Assembly: GCA_002403855.1 (NCBI GenBank) | Contig: DHIO01000013.1 | Location: forward strand, 26,992-42,823 | Reading direction: 5' to 3' | DNA from: Acidimicrobiia bacterium UBA4744 | Lineage (GTDB): Bacteria > Actinomycetota > Acidimicrobiia > Spongiisociales > UBA4744 | Length of the DNA: 15,832 nt | In this document: in pieces, positions 7,802 through 13,617 of the stretch | Numbering within the stretch: the stretch's first letter is position 1 | Layout of the letters: the number at the start of each line of letters is the position of its first letter | Notes under the pieces: model-generated | Databases searched by the model: none | What the model saw: only the letters and a program-made list of their open reading frames with translations | What the model was told of the DNA's origin: nothing | Position numbers and translations under genes: made by a program

Positions 7802-8124
7802 GATTCCTCCCGGTCGTCGAGGAGCACGTACAACTCGCCGCCTTCCGTCTTCGTCTGGTATACGGGCACGGGCTGGGTGGCGGGCAGCGACAGCGGCCGT
7901 CCGGTCCGAAGATCGAACGCTGCGCCATGGCGGGGGCACTCGATCTCCTCGTCGAACAAGTCACCTTCCGCCAGCGAAGCCTCGGCATGGCTGCATCGAT
8001 CCGCAACGGCGTGCACTGCATCTTCGACCCGAAATACGGCGATCCGGTGGGAGCCGGCCTCGATCCGAATACCCCTGCCCTCCGGTAGAGACGCAACACT
8101 GGCGATCTTGGTCCAACCTGCCAT
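7798..8124 (-). CDS. Small Rieske [2Fe-2S] ferredoxin of the suf operon
   Basis: Stand-alone Rieske-fold ferredoxin (108 aa) with no oxygenase partner nearby. The ligand pairs are C44-x-H46 and C63-x2-H66, separated by 16 residues, in DRCSHAEASLAEG and IECPRHGAAFDL, a complete set for a 2His-2Cys [2Fe-2S] cluster. Similar proteins are often annotated as dioxygenase ferredoxin subunits, but in actinobacteria they commonly sit between sufD and sufC, so a role as electron donor or cluster carrier in SUF assembly is a reasonable inference, not shown. ATG 8124 overlaps the sufD stop (TGATG) with AGGG 4 nt before it; GTG 8127 is an alternative that would add one residue and give a 4-base overlap. 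The stop overlaps the sufC2 start by 4 bases, so the three genes look translationally coupled. Confidence 0.92.
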   Translation of the reverse strand: MAGWTKIASVASLPEGRGIRIEAGSHRIAVFRVEDAVHAVADRCSHAEASLAEGDLFDEEIECPRHGAAFDLRTGRPLSLPATQPVPVYQTKTEGGELYVLLDDREES

Positions 8125-9425
8125 CACACCCTGCCTTCCCGCTGGGCCTCGACGAATTTGCGGTTGACGGCTTCCCGGACCGTTCCGGCCAGGTCTGGGT
8201 GGGGAAGACGGCTGATGACCTCCTCGAAGAACCCATGCACCAGCAGCCGGGCGGCTCTCGCCTCTGAGAGCCCCCGGCTCATCAGGTAGTAGAGCGGCTC
8301 CTCCTCGAGGGGCCCCACGGTCGAACCGTGCCCGCAGATCACATCGTCGCTGAGGATTTCCAGGTTGGGCACCGAGTGGGCCGAGGCACCTTCAGACAGA
8401 ACTAGGTTGCGATTGGTCTCAAAGGCGCTGACCTTGGAGAGGTCCTTCTCGATCTTCACCAACCCGGTGAAGACGGATCGCGCTTCGTCCTCCACCGCAC
8501 CCTTCAGGAACACGTCCGAGGAGGAGTTCGACCCCAGGTGGTTCATGAAAAGCCGGTAGTCGAGGGTCTGTTCCTGCTCGCCGAAGAAGAGCCCCACCAG
8601 ATCGGTGGAAGCGCCGCGCCCGGCCACATCGAGGACGATATGCATCCGCCCCAGGCGTCCACCGAGGCCGACCTCACCCAACCGGGCGTTGGCATCGCGT
8701 CCGATGAGAACCCTCTCGTGGGTGATGGATTGCGTTTGGTATCCGAAACGCTGCACCGTGCTCAACCTCAGTCGTGCCCCGTCGCCGACGAAGGCCTCGA
8801 TCTGCGGATTCACAACCAGGAACCGACCGGCCGGAGAGCGGAAGCCCACCACCACGCTCGCTTCGGCGTTGGCTTCGATCAGCAGTGTGACGTGGGGAAA
8901 CGACACCGTCCCCTCGGCAGTGGCCTGCACGTCGACGTAGAAAGGGCGCTCGAGACTGCAATTGGCGGGAACCCGCAGGAACACCCCGTCGTGGGAAAAG
9001 GCATGGTGGGCCGCGGAGAACACATCTAGGTCGGGAGCCACCCCCGTCCCGAGCAGGTCCATCCCGGGCCCGTCGTAGCCGGCCGCGGCCTCCCGCAGCG
9101 ACACGAAGTCTGCGCCGCTGGACTGGATCTGCAGGTCGGTCACCGTTCCATCCACAATCGTGGCATGTCCGGCGGTAGCCCCCAGCGCCTCGGCAACATC
9201 GTCGGCGTCGTCCAGACCTCCATCCGGAGAGGGAGCAAGCTCGAGATCTCCGAGCTGAAACGGAAGATCAACGTACCGCCAAACCTCTTCTGCGGACGAC
9301 GGCATATCCAGTTTCTCAAAGAGATCCAAGCCCCGGCGGCGCGAAGTCGCCATCAGGTCGGGGACCTCAGCACTCAGACGATCGGAAGTCTCCGATCGGA
9401 GCGGTAGAGATGGGCGGGATTGCAC
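8124..9425 (-). CDS. sufD: SufD, scaffold subunit of SufBCD
   Basis: Right-handed beta-helix scaffold protein (433 aa, normal SufD length) that pairs with SufB and binds SufC during de novo Fe-S assembly. The C-terminal core is clear: CGHGSTVGPLEEEPLYYLMS at about 364-383, then RGLSEARAARLLVHGFFEEV. C364 and H366 correspond to the conserved Cys-x-His of SufD implicated in cluster assembly. ETNRNLVLSEGASAHSVPNL (336-355) is the usual preceding repeat edge. Absence of the SufB-type N-terminal block and of the VRCD.L segment separates it from SufB. The start is GTG 9425 with AGGAG (9436-9432) spaced 6 nt before it. It is the first gene of the sufD-Rieske-sufC2 operon; its partner sufB lies about 5.3 kb away in another transcript. 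Confidence 0.95.
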   Translation of the reverse strand: MQSRPSLPLRSETSDRLSAEVPDLMATSRRRGLDLFEKLDMPSSAEEVWRYVDLPFQLGDLELAPSPDGGLDDADDVAEALGATAGHATIVDGTVTDLQIQSSGADFVSLREAAAGYDGPGMDLLGTGVAPDLDVFSAAHHAFSHDGVFLRVPANCSLERPFYVDVQATAEGTVSFPHVTLLIEANAEASVVVGFRSPAGRFLVVNPQIEAFVGDGARLRLSTVQRFGYQTQSITHERVLIGRDANARLGEVGLGGRLGRMHIVLDVAGRGASTDLVGLFFGEQEQTLDYRLFMNHLGSNSSSDVFLKGAVEDEARSVFTGLVKIEKDLSKVSAFETNRNLVLSEGASAHSVPNLEILSDDVICGHGSTVGPLEEEPLYYLMSRGLSEARAARLLVHGFFEEVISRLPHPDLAGTVREAVNRKFVEAQREGRV

Positions 9426-9454
9426 GAATGACTCCTGCGCGGCGATGTGGCGTC

Positions 9455-9460
9455 ATGGTA
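9455..9460 (-). promoter_or_regulatory. Candidate -10 box for the sufD operon
   Basis: On the - strand the hexamer TACCAT fits TANNNT and would give a short leader of about 20-25 nt containing the AGGAG of sufD. The hexamer 17 bp upstream (TTCTCC, 9483-9478) shares only TT with the -35 consensus, and it falls inside the left arm of an 8-bp inverted repeat, so control by a repressor or activator is possible. Weak call. Confidence 0.3.
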
Positions 9461-9477
9461 TTAGCACTGAGTAGATA

Positions 9478-9522
9478 GGAGAACCGCAAAAGGGGGAAGG
9501 CCCGAGGCGAACTAGGTTCTCC
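9478..9522. repeat. 8-bp perfect inverted repeat upstream of sufD
   Basis: GGAGAACC (9478-9485) and GGTTCTCC (9515-9522) are exact reverse complements separated by 29 bases. The pair lies between the stop of the upstream glycosylase gene (9546) and the candidate sufD promoter, with one arm at the expected -35. No T-run follows either arm, so a factor-independent terminator is unlikely. It could be an operator dyad or a looped RNA element at the 3' end of the glycosylase transcript. Confidence 0.5.
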
Positions 9523-9545
9523 GCTCTGAGACCCTCAACTTCGAG

Positions 9546-10232
9546 CTATCGACTTCTGTTGCCGACTACTCCCCCGGCCCGAGCAAACACCGCGTCGAGC
9601 ATCTCCTCGGTCAACCGTCCGGTAAACGTGTTTTGCTGGCTCGGATGATACGAGGCGATCAGGACCGGCCCGGAAGGCCGAAGGTCGACCTCGAGACCGT
9701 GTACGAACCGGGGCCGTGGAGTGGGCACAGTTACGCCCCGACCGTGCAGGATTCGCAGCACCTGGGAGAACGCCATACCGCCCAGGGCCACCACCACCCC
9801 GACGCGAGGGAGGAGATCGAGCTCGGCCTCCAGCCACGAGCGGCATGCCTCCCTCTCTGCGGGCAGAGGCTTGTTGTCGGGCGGAGCGCAACGAACGATG
9901 GCGCTGACGAACAGGTCGGCCAGCACCAACCCGTCGTCCTGGGAGGAGGCCTCCGGCTGATTCGCGAACCCGGCCCGATAGAGGGCCCGGTACAGCCAAT
10001 CTCCCGACCGGTCGCCGGTGAACATCCGGCCGGTGCGGTTGGCTCCGTGGGCCGCCGGAGCGAGCCCTACCACGAGAACTCTGCCGCGAGGATCTCCAAA
10101 ACCGGGGACCGGTTTCGCCCAGTATTCCCAGTCGCGGAAAGCAGCGCGCTTCTGCCGGCCCACCTGCTCCCGCCACCCGACCAGCCGCGGGCAGCGCCTG
10201 CAACCTACGAGGTCGAGTTCTAGGCGAGCCAT
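9546..10232 (-). CDS. Uracil-DNA glycosylase, family 5 (UdgB-like), Fe-S type
   Basis: Base-excision repair glycosylase (228 aa) that removes uracil and some deaminated purines from DNA. Motif 1 is GLAPAAHGANRTGRMFTGD at 56-74; the Ala-rich GLAPA.HGANRTGR form without an acidic catalytic residue is typical of family 5 (UDGb). The second active-site loop is ASYHPSQQNTFTG at 193-205. C11 and C14 (CRRC), C115 and C130 are placed as the four [4Fe-4S] ligands of this family, making it a possible client of the neighbouring SUF system. ATG 10232 is chosen because the conserved N-terminus begins there; GTG 10238 is also possible. A TACCCT hexamer (10251-10246) ends 7 nt before that GTG. No strong Shine-Dalgarno is present (GGGCGG only). 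It lies downstream of the lipoprotein gene on the same strand with a 130-nt gap. Confidence 0.92.
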   Translation of the reverse strand: MARLELDLVGCRRCPRLVGWREQVGRQKRAAFRDWEYWAKPVPGFGDPRGRVLVVGLAPAAHGANRTGRMFTGDRSGDWLYRALYRAGFANQPEASSQDDGLVLADLFVSAIVRCAPPDNKPLPAEREACRSWLEAELDLLPRVGVVVALGGMAFSQVLRILHGRGVTVPTPRPRFVHGLEVDLRPSGPVLIASYHPSQQNTFTGRLTEEMLDAVFARAGGVVGNRSR

Positions 10233-10245
10233 CGTCACCGCCCAG

Positions 10246-10251
10246 AGGGTA
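10246..10251 (-). promoter_or_regulatory. Candidate -10 box upstream of the uracil-DNA glycosylase
   Basis: On the - strand TACCCT fits TANNNT and ends 7 nt before GTG 10238 and 13 nt before ATG 10232. The same hexamer serves the lipoprotein gene. No -35 is recognisable in the GC-rich upstream DNA. Low confidence alone; it gains weight from the recurring pattern in this window. Confidence 0.3.
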
Positions 10252-10362
10252 CAAGGTTCGATCCGGCACCCGGGATCGGGCCGCACGAGCCGCGCCCGTG
10301 CTTGCCGCGATGACGGGGGCGGTGGAGACCGGCGCTACTGGCTGGGCGGGGTCGGGCCAGAG

Positions 10363-11925
10363 TCAGTCGGCGGTAGCATCCGCAGGTTTGAGCGCACCGG
10401 AGGTGTGATTGCTGTTGACGTTCCACAGCATCCAGCCGACGCCGTACTGCTCAGCCGCCTCGATTTCTGCCCGCACTTCCGAGGGACCGTAGTAGTAGTC
10501 GGCCAACCACGGCCGCATGATGGCCGTCGGCTGCAGACGGGGCATCCCGGCGGCGAGGGCCGAGTCGACGACCTCACCCGGATAGTCGAAGGGCTTCCCA
10601 TACCCAAACGCCCCGTCCGCGTAGTGGTCCGGATAGATCATGGGGCTGATTGCGTCGACCACTCCGGACAGCTCCTCGGGTCGCTGCCCGATACCCTGAT
10701 CATCCGGATAGGAGAGGGTGATCGCGAACACATCTGCCGATACTGCGCAGCCCATCCCATGGAGCTTGTCACGAGCTTCCTCCAGGAATGCGGCGATCAC
10801 CGCCACCCGGGCGTTCCCTGCTTCCGGGTCGTCGTACGCCCCCAGATAGACGGCCCCTCCGTCGAACTGGACCGTACTCCCATACCCGTCGGGAAACCTG
10901 ACGTAGTCGAACTGGATTTCATGAACTCCCGCCGCGCATGCCTCGACCGCGAGGTCGATTGCGTATTGCCCGGCATTCGGATCGGTCGGGTCCAGGAAGT
11001 ACTGGTCGTTCTTGTTGAACGGGGTTCCATCGGAGTTGAGGATGGCCAGGTCGGTGCGTGCCCGAGCCGCCTCGGGGTCCTGGAAGGTCACGATGCGACC
11101 GATCACGTAGAGATCGCGCTGCTTGAGTTGTTGGAGCACCTCGTCCAACTGGTAGAACTCTCGAGTTGCGCCCACCTCATTGGCGAGCGGGACGCCGGAG
11201 GGGTAGTACACGCGTCCAGACTCGTCCTTGAGGTCCAGCACCAGCGAGTTGATCTCGGTGGTTTCGGCCAACTCCAGAAGCTCGTTCCAGTTGTCCCGGT
11301 TCTGCGGGGTCCATCCGGCAATGTGCAGTCCTTTGACCGTCCTCGGCTCGAGCGTGATATCGAGACGGCCGGTACTACCGTCCCAGGTCACCGGGGCCGG
11401 CATCCAGGCCGGGCGGGTCACGATGCCCTCTCCGGCCACGGCCCGTTCGAGACGGAACGAACCGTTCGCATCGCTGATTGCTTGCGCGTCACCCAGCTGC
11501 ACCGTGGCACCGGCGACGCCGTCCCCCTCTGTGTCGGCCACTCGCCCGTTGAGAACCACGGGCCGCAGCGCTATCTGCACTGGGTCGTCGGTGAACTCTT
11601 CGATGGTGGCCGTGGCGTCGTGGTAGCCCGGAGCAGTCGCGGTCACCACCAGCAGCTTGTCTTGCCATTGTGTGGACACCCTGCCGGCTACGTCGGTCTC
11701 CGCAACGGATCCTTGGAGATCGACCTGGGCCCCGGCCACAGCGTCGCCGGCGTCGTCGACGACCACCACGAATAGGTCGGGAGGCGGTGGAGCCGGAGGA
11801 GCCGGCGTCTCTCCCACCACCACCATCGACGTGTTGAGACAAGCGCTCAATCCGAGGGCGCCGGCCAGGAGCAGGGCGACTCTGGCACGGATAGTCGGCA
11901 AGCGCGGCAGTCCGCGGCTGTGCAT
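10363..11925 (-). CDS. Lipoprotein with two Ig-like domains and a GHL10/DUF4015-type glycosidase-like domain
   Basis: Probable membrane-anchored surface protein (520 aa). A basic N-terminus and a hydrophobic stretch (RVALLLAGALG) lead to the lipobox LSAC with C29 as the lipidated Cys. A Pro-rich linker (PAPPAPPPP) follows. Two carboxypeptidase-regulatory-like beta domains come next at about 50-121 and 123-194, each with the D..G..VAGA.V.L pattern. The large C-terminal part (195-506) carries the TIM-barrel strand motif EIQFDYVRFPDG (336-347) and ISPMIYPDHY (426-435), characteristic of the DUF4015 putative glycosidase family (GHL10). The substrate is unknown, and cell-wall or exopolysaccharide glycans are only a guess. 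The frame extends to 11988, but ATG 11925 gives a proper signal peptide and sits 8 nt after a TACCCT box without a Shine-Dalgarno. It is divergent from the sigma factor gene. Confidence 0.88.
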   Translation of the reverse strand: MHSRGLPRLPTIRARVALLLAGALGLSACLNTSMVVVGETPAPPAPPPPDLFVVVVDDAGDAVAGAQVDLQGSVAETDVAGRVSTQWQDKLLVVTATAPGYHDATATIEEFTDDPVQIALRPVVLNGRVADTEGDGVAGATVQLGDAQAISDANGSFRLERAVAGEGIVTRPAWMPAPVTWDGSTGRLDITLEPRTVKGLHIAGWTPQNRDNWNELLELAETTEINSLVLDLKDESGRVYYPSGVPLANEVGATREFYQLDEVLQQLKQRDLYVIGRIVTFQDPEAARARTDLAILNSDGTPFNKNDQYFLDPTDPNAGQYAIDLAVEACAAGVHEIQFDYVRFPDGYGSTVQFDGGAVYLGAYDDPEAGNARVAVIAAFLEEARDKLHGMGCAVSADVFAITLSYPDDQGIGQRPEELSGVVDAISPMIYPDHYADGAFGYGKPFDYPGEVVDSALAAGMPRLQPTAIMRPWLADYYYGPSEVRAEIEAAEQYGVGWMLWNVNSNHTSGALKPADATAD

Positions 11926-11928
11926 AAC

Positions 11929-11949
11929 ACGAAAGGGTACCCATTTCGT
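11929..11949. promoter_or_regulatory. Near-perfect 21-bp dyad over the lipoprotein gene promoter
   Basis: ACGAAA (11929-11934) and TTTCGT (11944-11949) flank the perfect palindrome GGGTACCC (11935-11942); a single extra A at 11943 breaks the symmetry. This gives ten base pairs per arm with a one-base bulge. On the - strand the candidate -10 TACCCT (11939-11934) lies within it, 8 nt before ATG 11925. The position over a -10 box suggests an operator. The regulator is unknown. Confidence 0.5.
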
Positions 11950-12006
11950 CGCGCTGTTCGAAGGTCGATAGTGACTCCCGGCACTCACCGGAAGGACTAT
12001 TCGCCG

Positions 12007-12035
12007 TTGTCAGCGTCGGCGCGGCGTGATACCTT
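12007..12035 (+). promoter_or_regulatory. Sigma-70 type promoter of the sigma factor gene
   Basis: TTGTCA (12007-12012) and TACCTT (12030-12035) are separated by exactly 17 bp, the best-formed promoter in the window. Transcription would start near 12042 and give a leader of about 27 nt containing AGGAG at 12054-12058. The bases TACCTTTCG resemble TACCCTTTCG at the divergent lipoprotein promoter, so both may be read by the same polymerase holoenzyme. Confidence 0.65.
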
Positions 12036-12068
12036 TCGATAGCTGGCAATAACAGGAGATGCGACAGC

Positions 12069-13001
12069 TTGCCCAAGCGCGGCCGTGATTCCGTTCCAAT
12101 GTACGACACGGTGGGCATCTACCTCGAAGAGGTATCGGCCCATACCCTGCTCGATGCCGAAGACGAGGTGCGGTTGGCGCGGGCCATGGAGGCCGGCCGC
12201 AAAGCCCAGCACAAGCTCGATTCAGGTGAGGAACTGACGACCGTCGATCGGGCCAAGCTCTACCGTCTCGTCTACGAAGGCGAAGAAGCCAAGATGATGT
12301 TCATCAGGTGCAACCTGCGCCTGGTCATCTCTATCGCCAAGCGGTATGCGGGGCGGGGGCTCGACCTCCTCGATCTGATCCAGGAAGGCAATCTGGGTTT
12401 GATTCGAGCGGTTGAGAAATTCGATTGGCGGAAGGGCTTCAAGTTCTCAACGTACGCGACATGGTGGATCCGCCAGGCCATTACCCGTGGCCTCGGCAAT
12501 CAGGCCCGCACCATCCGGCTTCCGGTCCATATGGTCGATGTGGTCAGAACGGTGCAAGACACGGAACAAGCCCTGGCCGAGGGGCTTCACCGGCAACCGA
12601 CCCATGCCGAGATCGCCGAGGCCAGCGGACTCGACATCGAGCGCGTGCAGGCAGCCCTGTCGGCTCCGTCCGACACAGTGTCGCTCGACCGCCCCGTGGG
12701 CGAAGAAGGAGACGCCGAACTCCAGGATTTCGTCGAGGATGAGACTGCTCCCGACCCGTTCGGACATACGGCGGCGGTGATGCGCCGCCTTCACCTGATC
12801 GACGCCCTCGGTATCTTGGAAGAGAGCGAGCAACAGGTGCTGATGATGCGTTTCGGGCTGGACGGCGGTGAGCCCCGGACCCTTTCCGATGTGGGAAAGA
12901 TCTTCAACCTGACCCGCGAGCGTGTACGGCAGATCGAAGGGCGAGCCATCTCCAAGCTGCGGCACCCCTCGTGCTCGGTCGATCTCGAGTCGCTGCTGTA
13001 G
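12069..13001 (+). CDS. RNA polymerase sigma factor, sigma-70 family (RpoD/SigA-like)
   Basis: Promoter-recognition subunit (310 aa). Region 1.2 is DTVGIYLEEVSAHTLLDAED (13-32), core-binding region 2.1-2.2 is NLRLVISIAKRYAGRGLDLLDLIQEGNLGL (82-111), and region 2.3-2.4 is FSTYATWWIRQAITR (126-140), with the Gln and Thr that read the -10 box. ARTIRLPVHMVD begins region 3, and the region 4.2 helix-turn-helix TLSDVGKIFNLTRERVRQIE (271-290) reads the -35. It lacks region 1.1 and the long acidic N-terminus of most actinobacterial primary sigmas, so it is a group 2 factor or a short primary factor; the window cannot decide which. TTG 12069 is preferred, with AGGAG 10 nt upstream; ATG 12099 would cut region 1.2 close. 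The specificity residues match the TANNNT boxes seen here. Confidence 0.93.
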   Translation: MPKRGRDSVPMYDTVGIYLEEVSAHTLLDAEDEVRLARAMEAGRKAQHKLDSGEELTTVDRAKLYRLVYEGEEAKMMFIRCNLRLVISIAKRYAGRGLDLLDLIQEGNLGLIRAVEKFDWRKGFKFSTYATWWIRQAITRGLGNQARTIRLPVHMVDVVRTVQDTEQALAEGLHRQPTHAEIAEASGLDIERVQAALSAPSDTVSLDRPVGEEGDAELQDFVEDETAPDPFGHTAAVMRRLHLIDALGILEESEQQVLMMRFGLDGGEPRTLSDVGKIFNLTRERVRQIEGRAISKLRHPSCSVDLESLL

Positions 13002-13004
13002 CCT
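12999..13004 (+). promoter_or_regulatory. Candidate -10 box of a leaderless promoter for the small membrane protein
   Basis: TAGCCT begins at the stop codon (TAG) of the sigma gene and is followed by six bases, then ATG 13011. The geometry is the same as in front of sufC1 (TAGGCT, six bases, ATG). There is no Shine-Dalgarno before 13011. No -35 is recognisable because the upstream bases encode the sigma C-terminus. Read-through from the sigma gene is the alternative. Confidence 0.4.
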
Positions 13005-13010
13005 GCCCAC

Positions 13011-13271
13011 ATGGATTTCGAGTTCACTCCCAACATGCTCATCATTGTTGCGGCCGCCGCGCTGGGCGGCCTGCTGGGGGGGGTGTTGACCGGTCGCAGG
13101 GCTTCGGTGCTCGGTTCGATCTTGATGGGCACAATTGGCGGTCTGGTGGCCGCCGTTCTGACTCGCGCGGCAGAGTTTCCGCCGATCGTCGAAGTGGCCG
13201 GGTACTCGGTCGTCTATGCAGTCCTCGGCGGGATCGTGCTGGCTGCCATCGTCGGTTTCAGCAGCCGGTAG
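13011..13271 (+). CDS. Small membrane protein, GlsB/YeaQ/YmgE-like
   Basis: An 86-aa protein with three hydrophobic segments: about residues 9-26 (IIVAAAALGGLLGGVLTG), 33-50 (VLGSILMGTIGGLVAAVL) and 64-83, separated by short charged loops (GRR; TRAAEFPP). Gly-rich helices with a basic GRR turn after the first helix and a basic C-terminal end (SSR) resemble the transglycosylase-associated GlsB/YeaQ/YmgE family of small stress-linked membrane proteins, whose biochemical role is poorly known. The resemblance is by pattern, not by search. It starts 9 nt after the sigma factor stop and may be leaderless or co-transcribed with it. A weak 4-bp hairpin (GGGT 13284-13287 with ACCC 13292-13295) follows the stop, without a T-run. 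Confidence 0.7.
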   Translation: MDFEFTPNMLIIVAAAALGGLLGGVLTGRRASVLGSILMGTIGGLVAAVLTRAAEFPPIVEVAGYSVVYAVLGGIVLAAIVGFSSR

Positions 13272-13313
13272 CCGGTTCGACGGGGGTTCGTACCCGAGGC
13301 GCCGACAGGCAAC

Positions 13314-13334
13314 GCTTGGTGCTTGGTGCTTGGA
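13314..13334 (+). repeat. Three tandem copies of a 7-bp unit
   Basis: GCTTGGT is repeated at 13314-13320 and 13321-13327, followed by GCTTGGA at 13328-13334. It is non-coding and too short for a CRISPR array; slippage is the likely origin. Confidence 0.7.
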
Positions 13335-13387
13335 GCTCCGGATACCGATTTGACCGACAATAGGCTGCGTTGCTCTACGTCGTCATA

Positions 13388-13448
13388 GGAACGGTTCCCG
13401 GCCATCCGCCTCGATGAGGCCGGCTACAGAATGCGGGGACGGTTCCCC
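13388..13448. repeat. Pair of REP-like palindromes flanking a hairpin
   Basis: GGAACGGTTCCC (13388-13399) and GGGGACGGTTCCCC (13435-13448) share ACGGTTCCC, and each is close to self-complementary. They are about 47 bp apart with a GC-rich hairpin between them. Such short GGGAC/GTTCCC-type palindromes in intergenic DNA resemble repetitive extragenic palindromes or remnants of small transposable elements. No transposase is present, and the copy number elsewhere in the genome is unknown. Confidence 0.45.
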
Positions 13449-13617
13449 AGCACCGCCGGACGACTCATCGAACAAGCACGGCCACCCGAGCCGACCAGTT
13501 CCCGGGCCCACCGGACGGAAATCAGCGCCCTCGTGCCCAACGCCGGGCCGACGCTGCATCGCCCAGGACTGAAAGGCCGAAGAGCAAAGGGAGCCCCGGC
13601 CGTGAGCAGCCGCTGCC

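Larger units (their letters stand above)
13272..13617. other. 346-bp intergenic region with short repeats, no convincing gene
   Basis: This is the only gene-free stretch above 300 bases, between the convergent small membrane protein and SDR genes. It contains a 7-bp tandem triplication (13314-13334), two GACGGTTCC-like palindromes (13388-13399 and 13435-13448) and a GC hairpin between them: CCGGCC 13398-13403 with GGCCGG 13418-13423, or alternatively GCCTC 13408-13412 with GAGGC 13416-13420. A 67-codon open frame at 13431-13634 has no Shine-Dalgarno and Arg/Pro-rich shadow composition, and runs into the SDR gene on the opposite strand; I do not call it. No tRNA or T-rich terminator is visible. 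Confidence 0.6.

Noticed and set aside
9535..10269. Alternative - strand frame overlapping the uracil-DNA glycosylase
   Set aside because: It is Arg/Gly/Ser-rich without motifs, while the neighbouring frame carries complete family 5 glycosylase motifs.
10018..11775. Very long open frame on the + strand opposite the lipoprotein and glycosylase genes
   Set aside because: It is a shadow of high-GC codons in two well-supported - strand genes. Its product has no recognisable domain, crosses the gap between the two genes and is rich in Arg, Val and His in a way typical of antisense frames.
12059..12088. Nine-codon frame starting at the ATG right after the sigma gene's AGGAG
   Set aside because: The ATG directly abuts the AGGAG, leaving no spacing for initiation; the frame is tiny and out of phase. 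The TTG at 12069 fits better.
13274..13296. tRNA T-arm-like GGTTCGAC and GGGTTCGTACCC after the small membrane gene
   Set aside because: No acceptor, D-arm or anticodon arm can be drawn around it, so it is not a tRNA gene; the 4-bp hairpin also lacks a T-run.
3465..13300. The 11-mer GTACCCGAGGC just after both sufU (3465-3475) and the small membrane gene (13290-13300)
   Set aside because: It is identical but short, the flanks do not match, and the folding context differs, so it is probably chance in high-GC DNA.
13314..13334. Tandem GCTTGGT repeats as a CRISPR-like array
   Set aside because: The unit is 7 bp with no spacers and only three copies; this is a simple tandem repeat.
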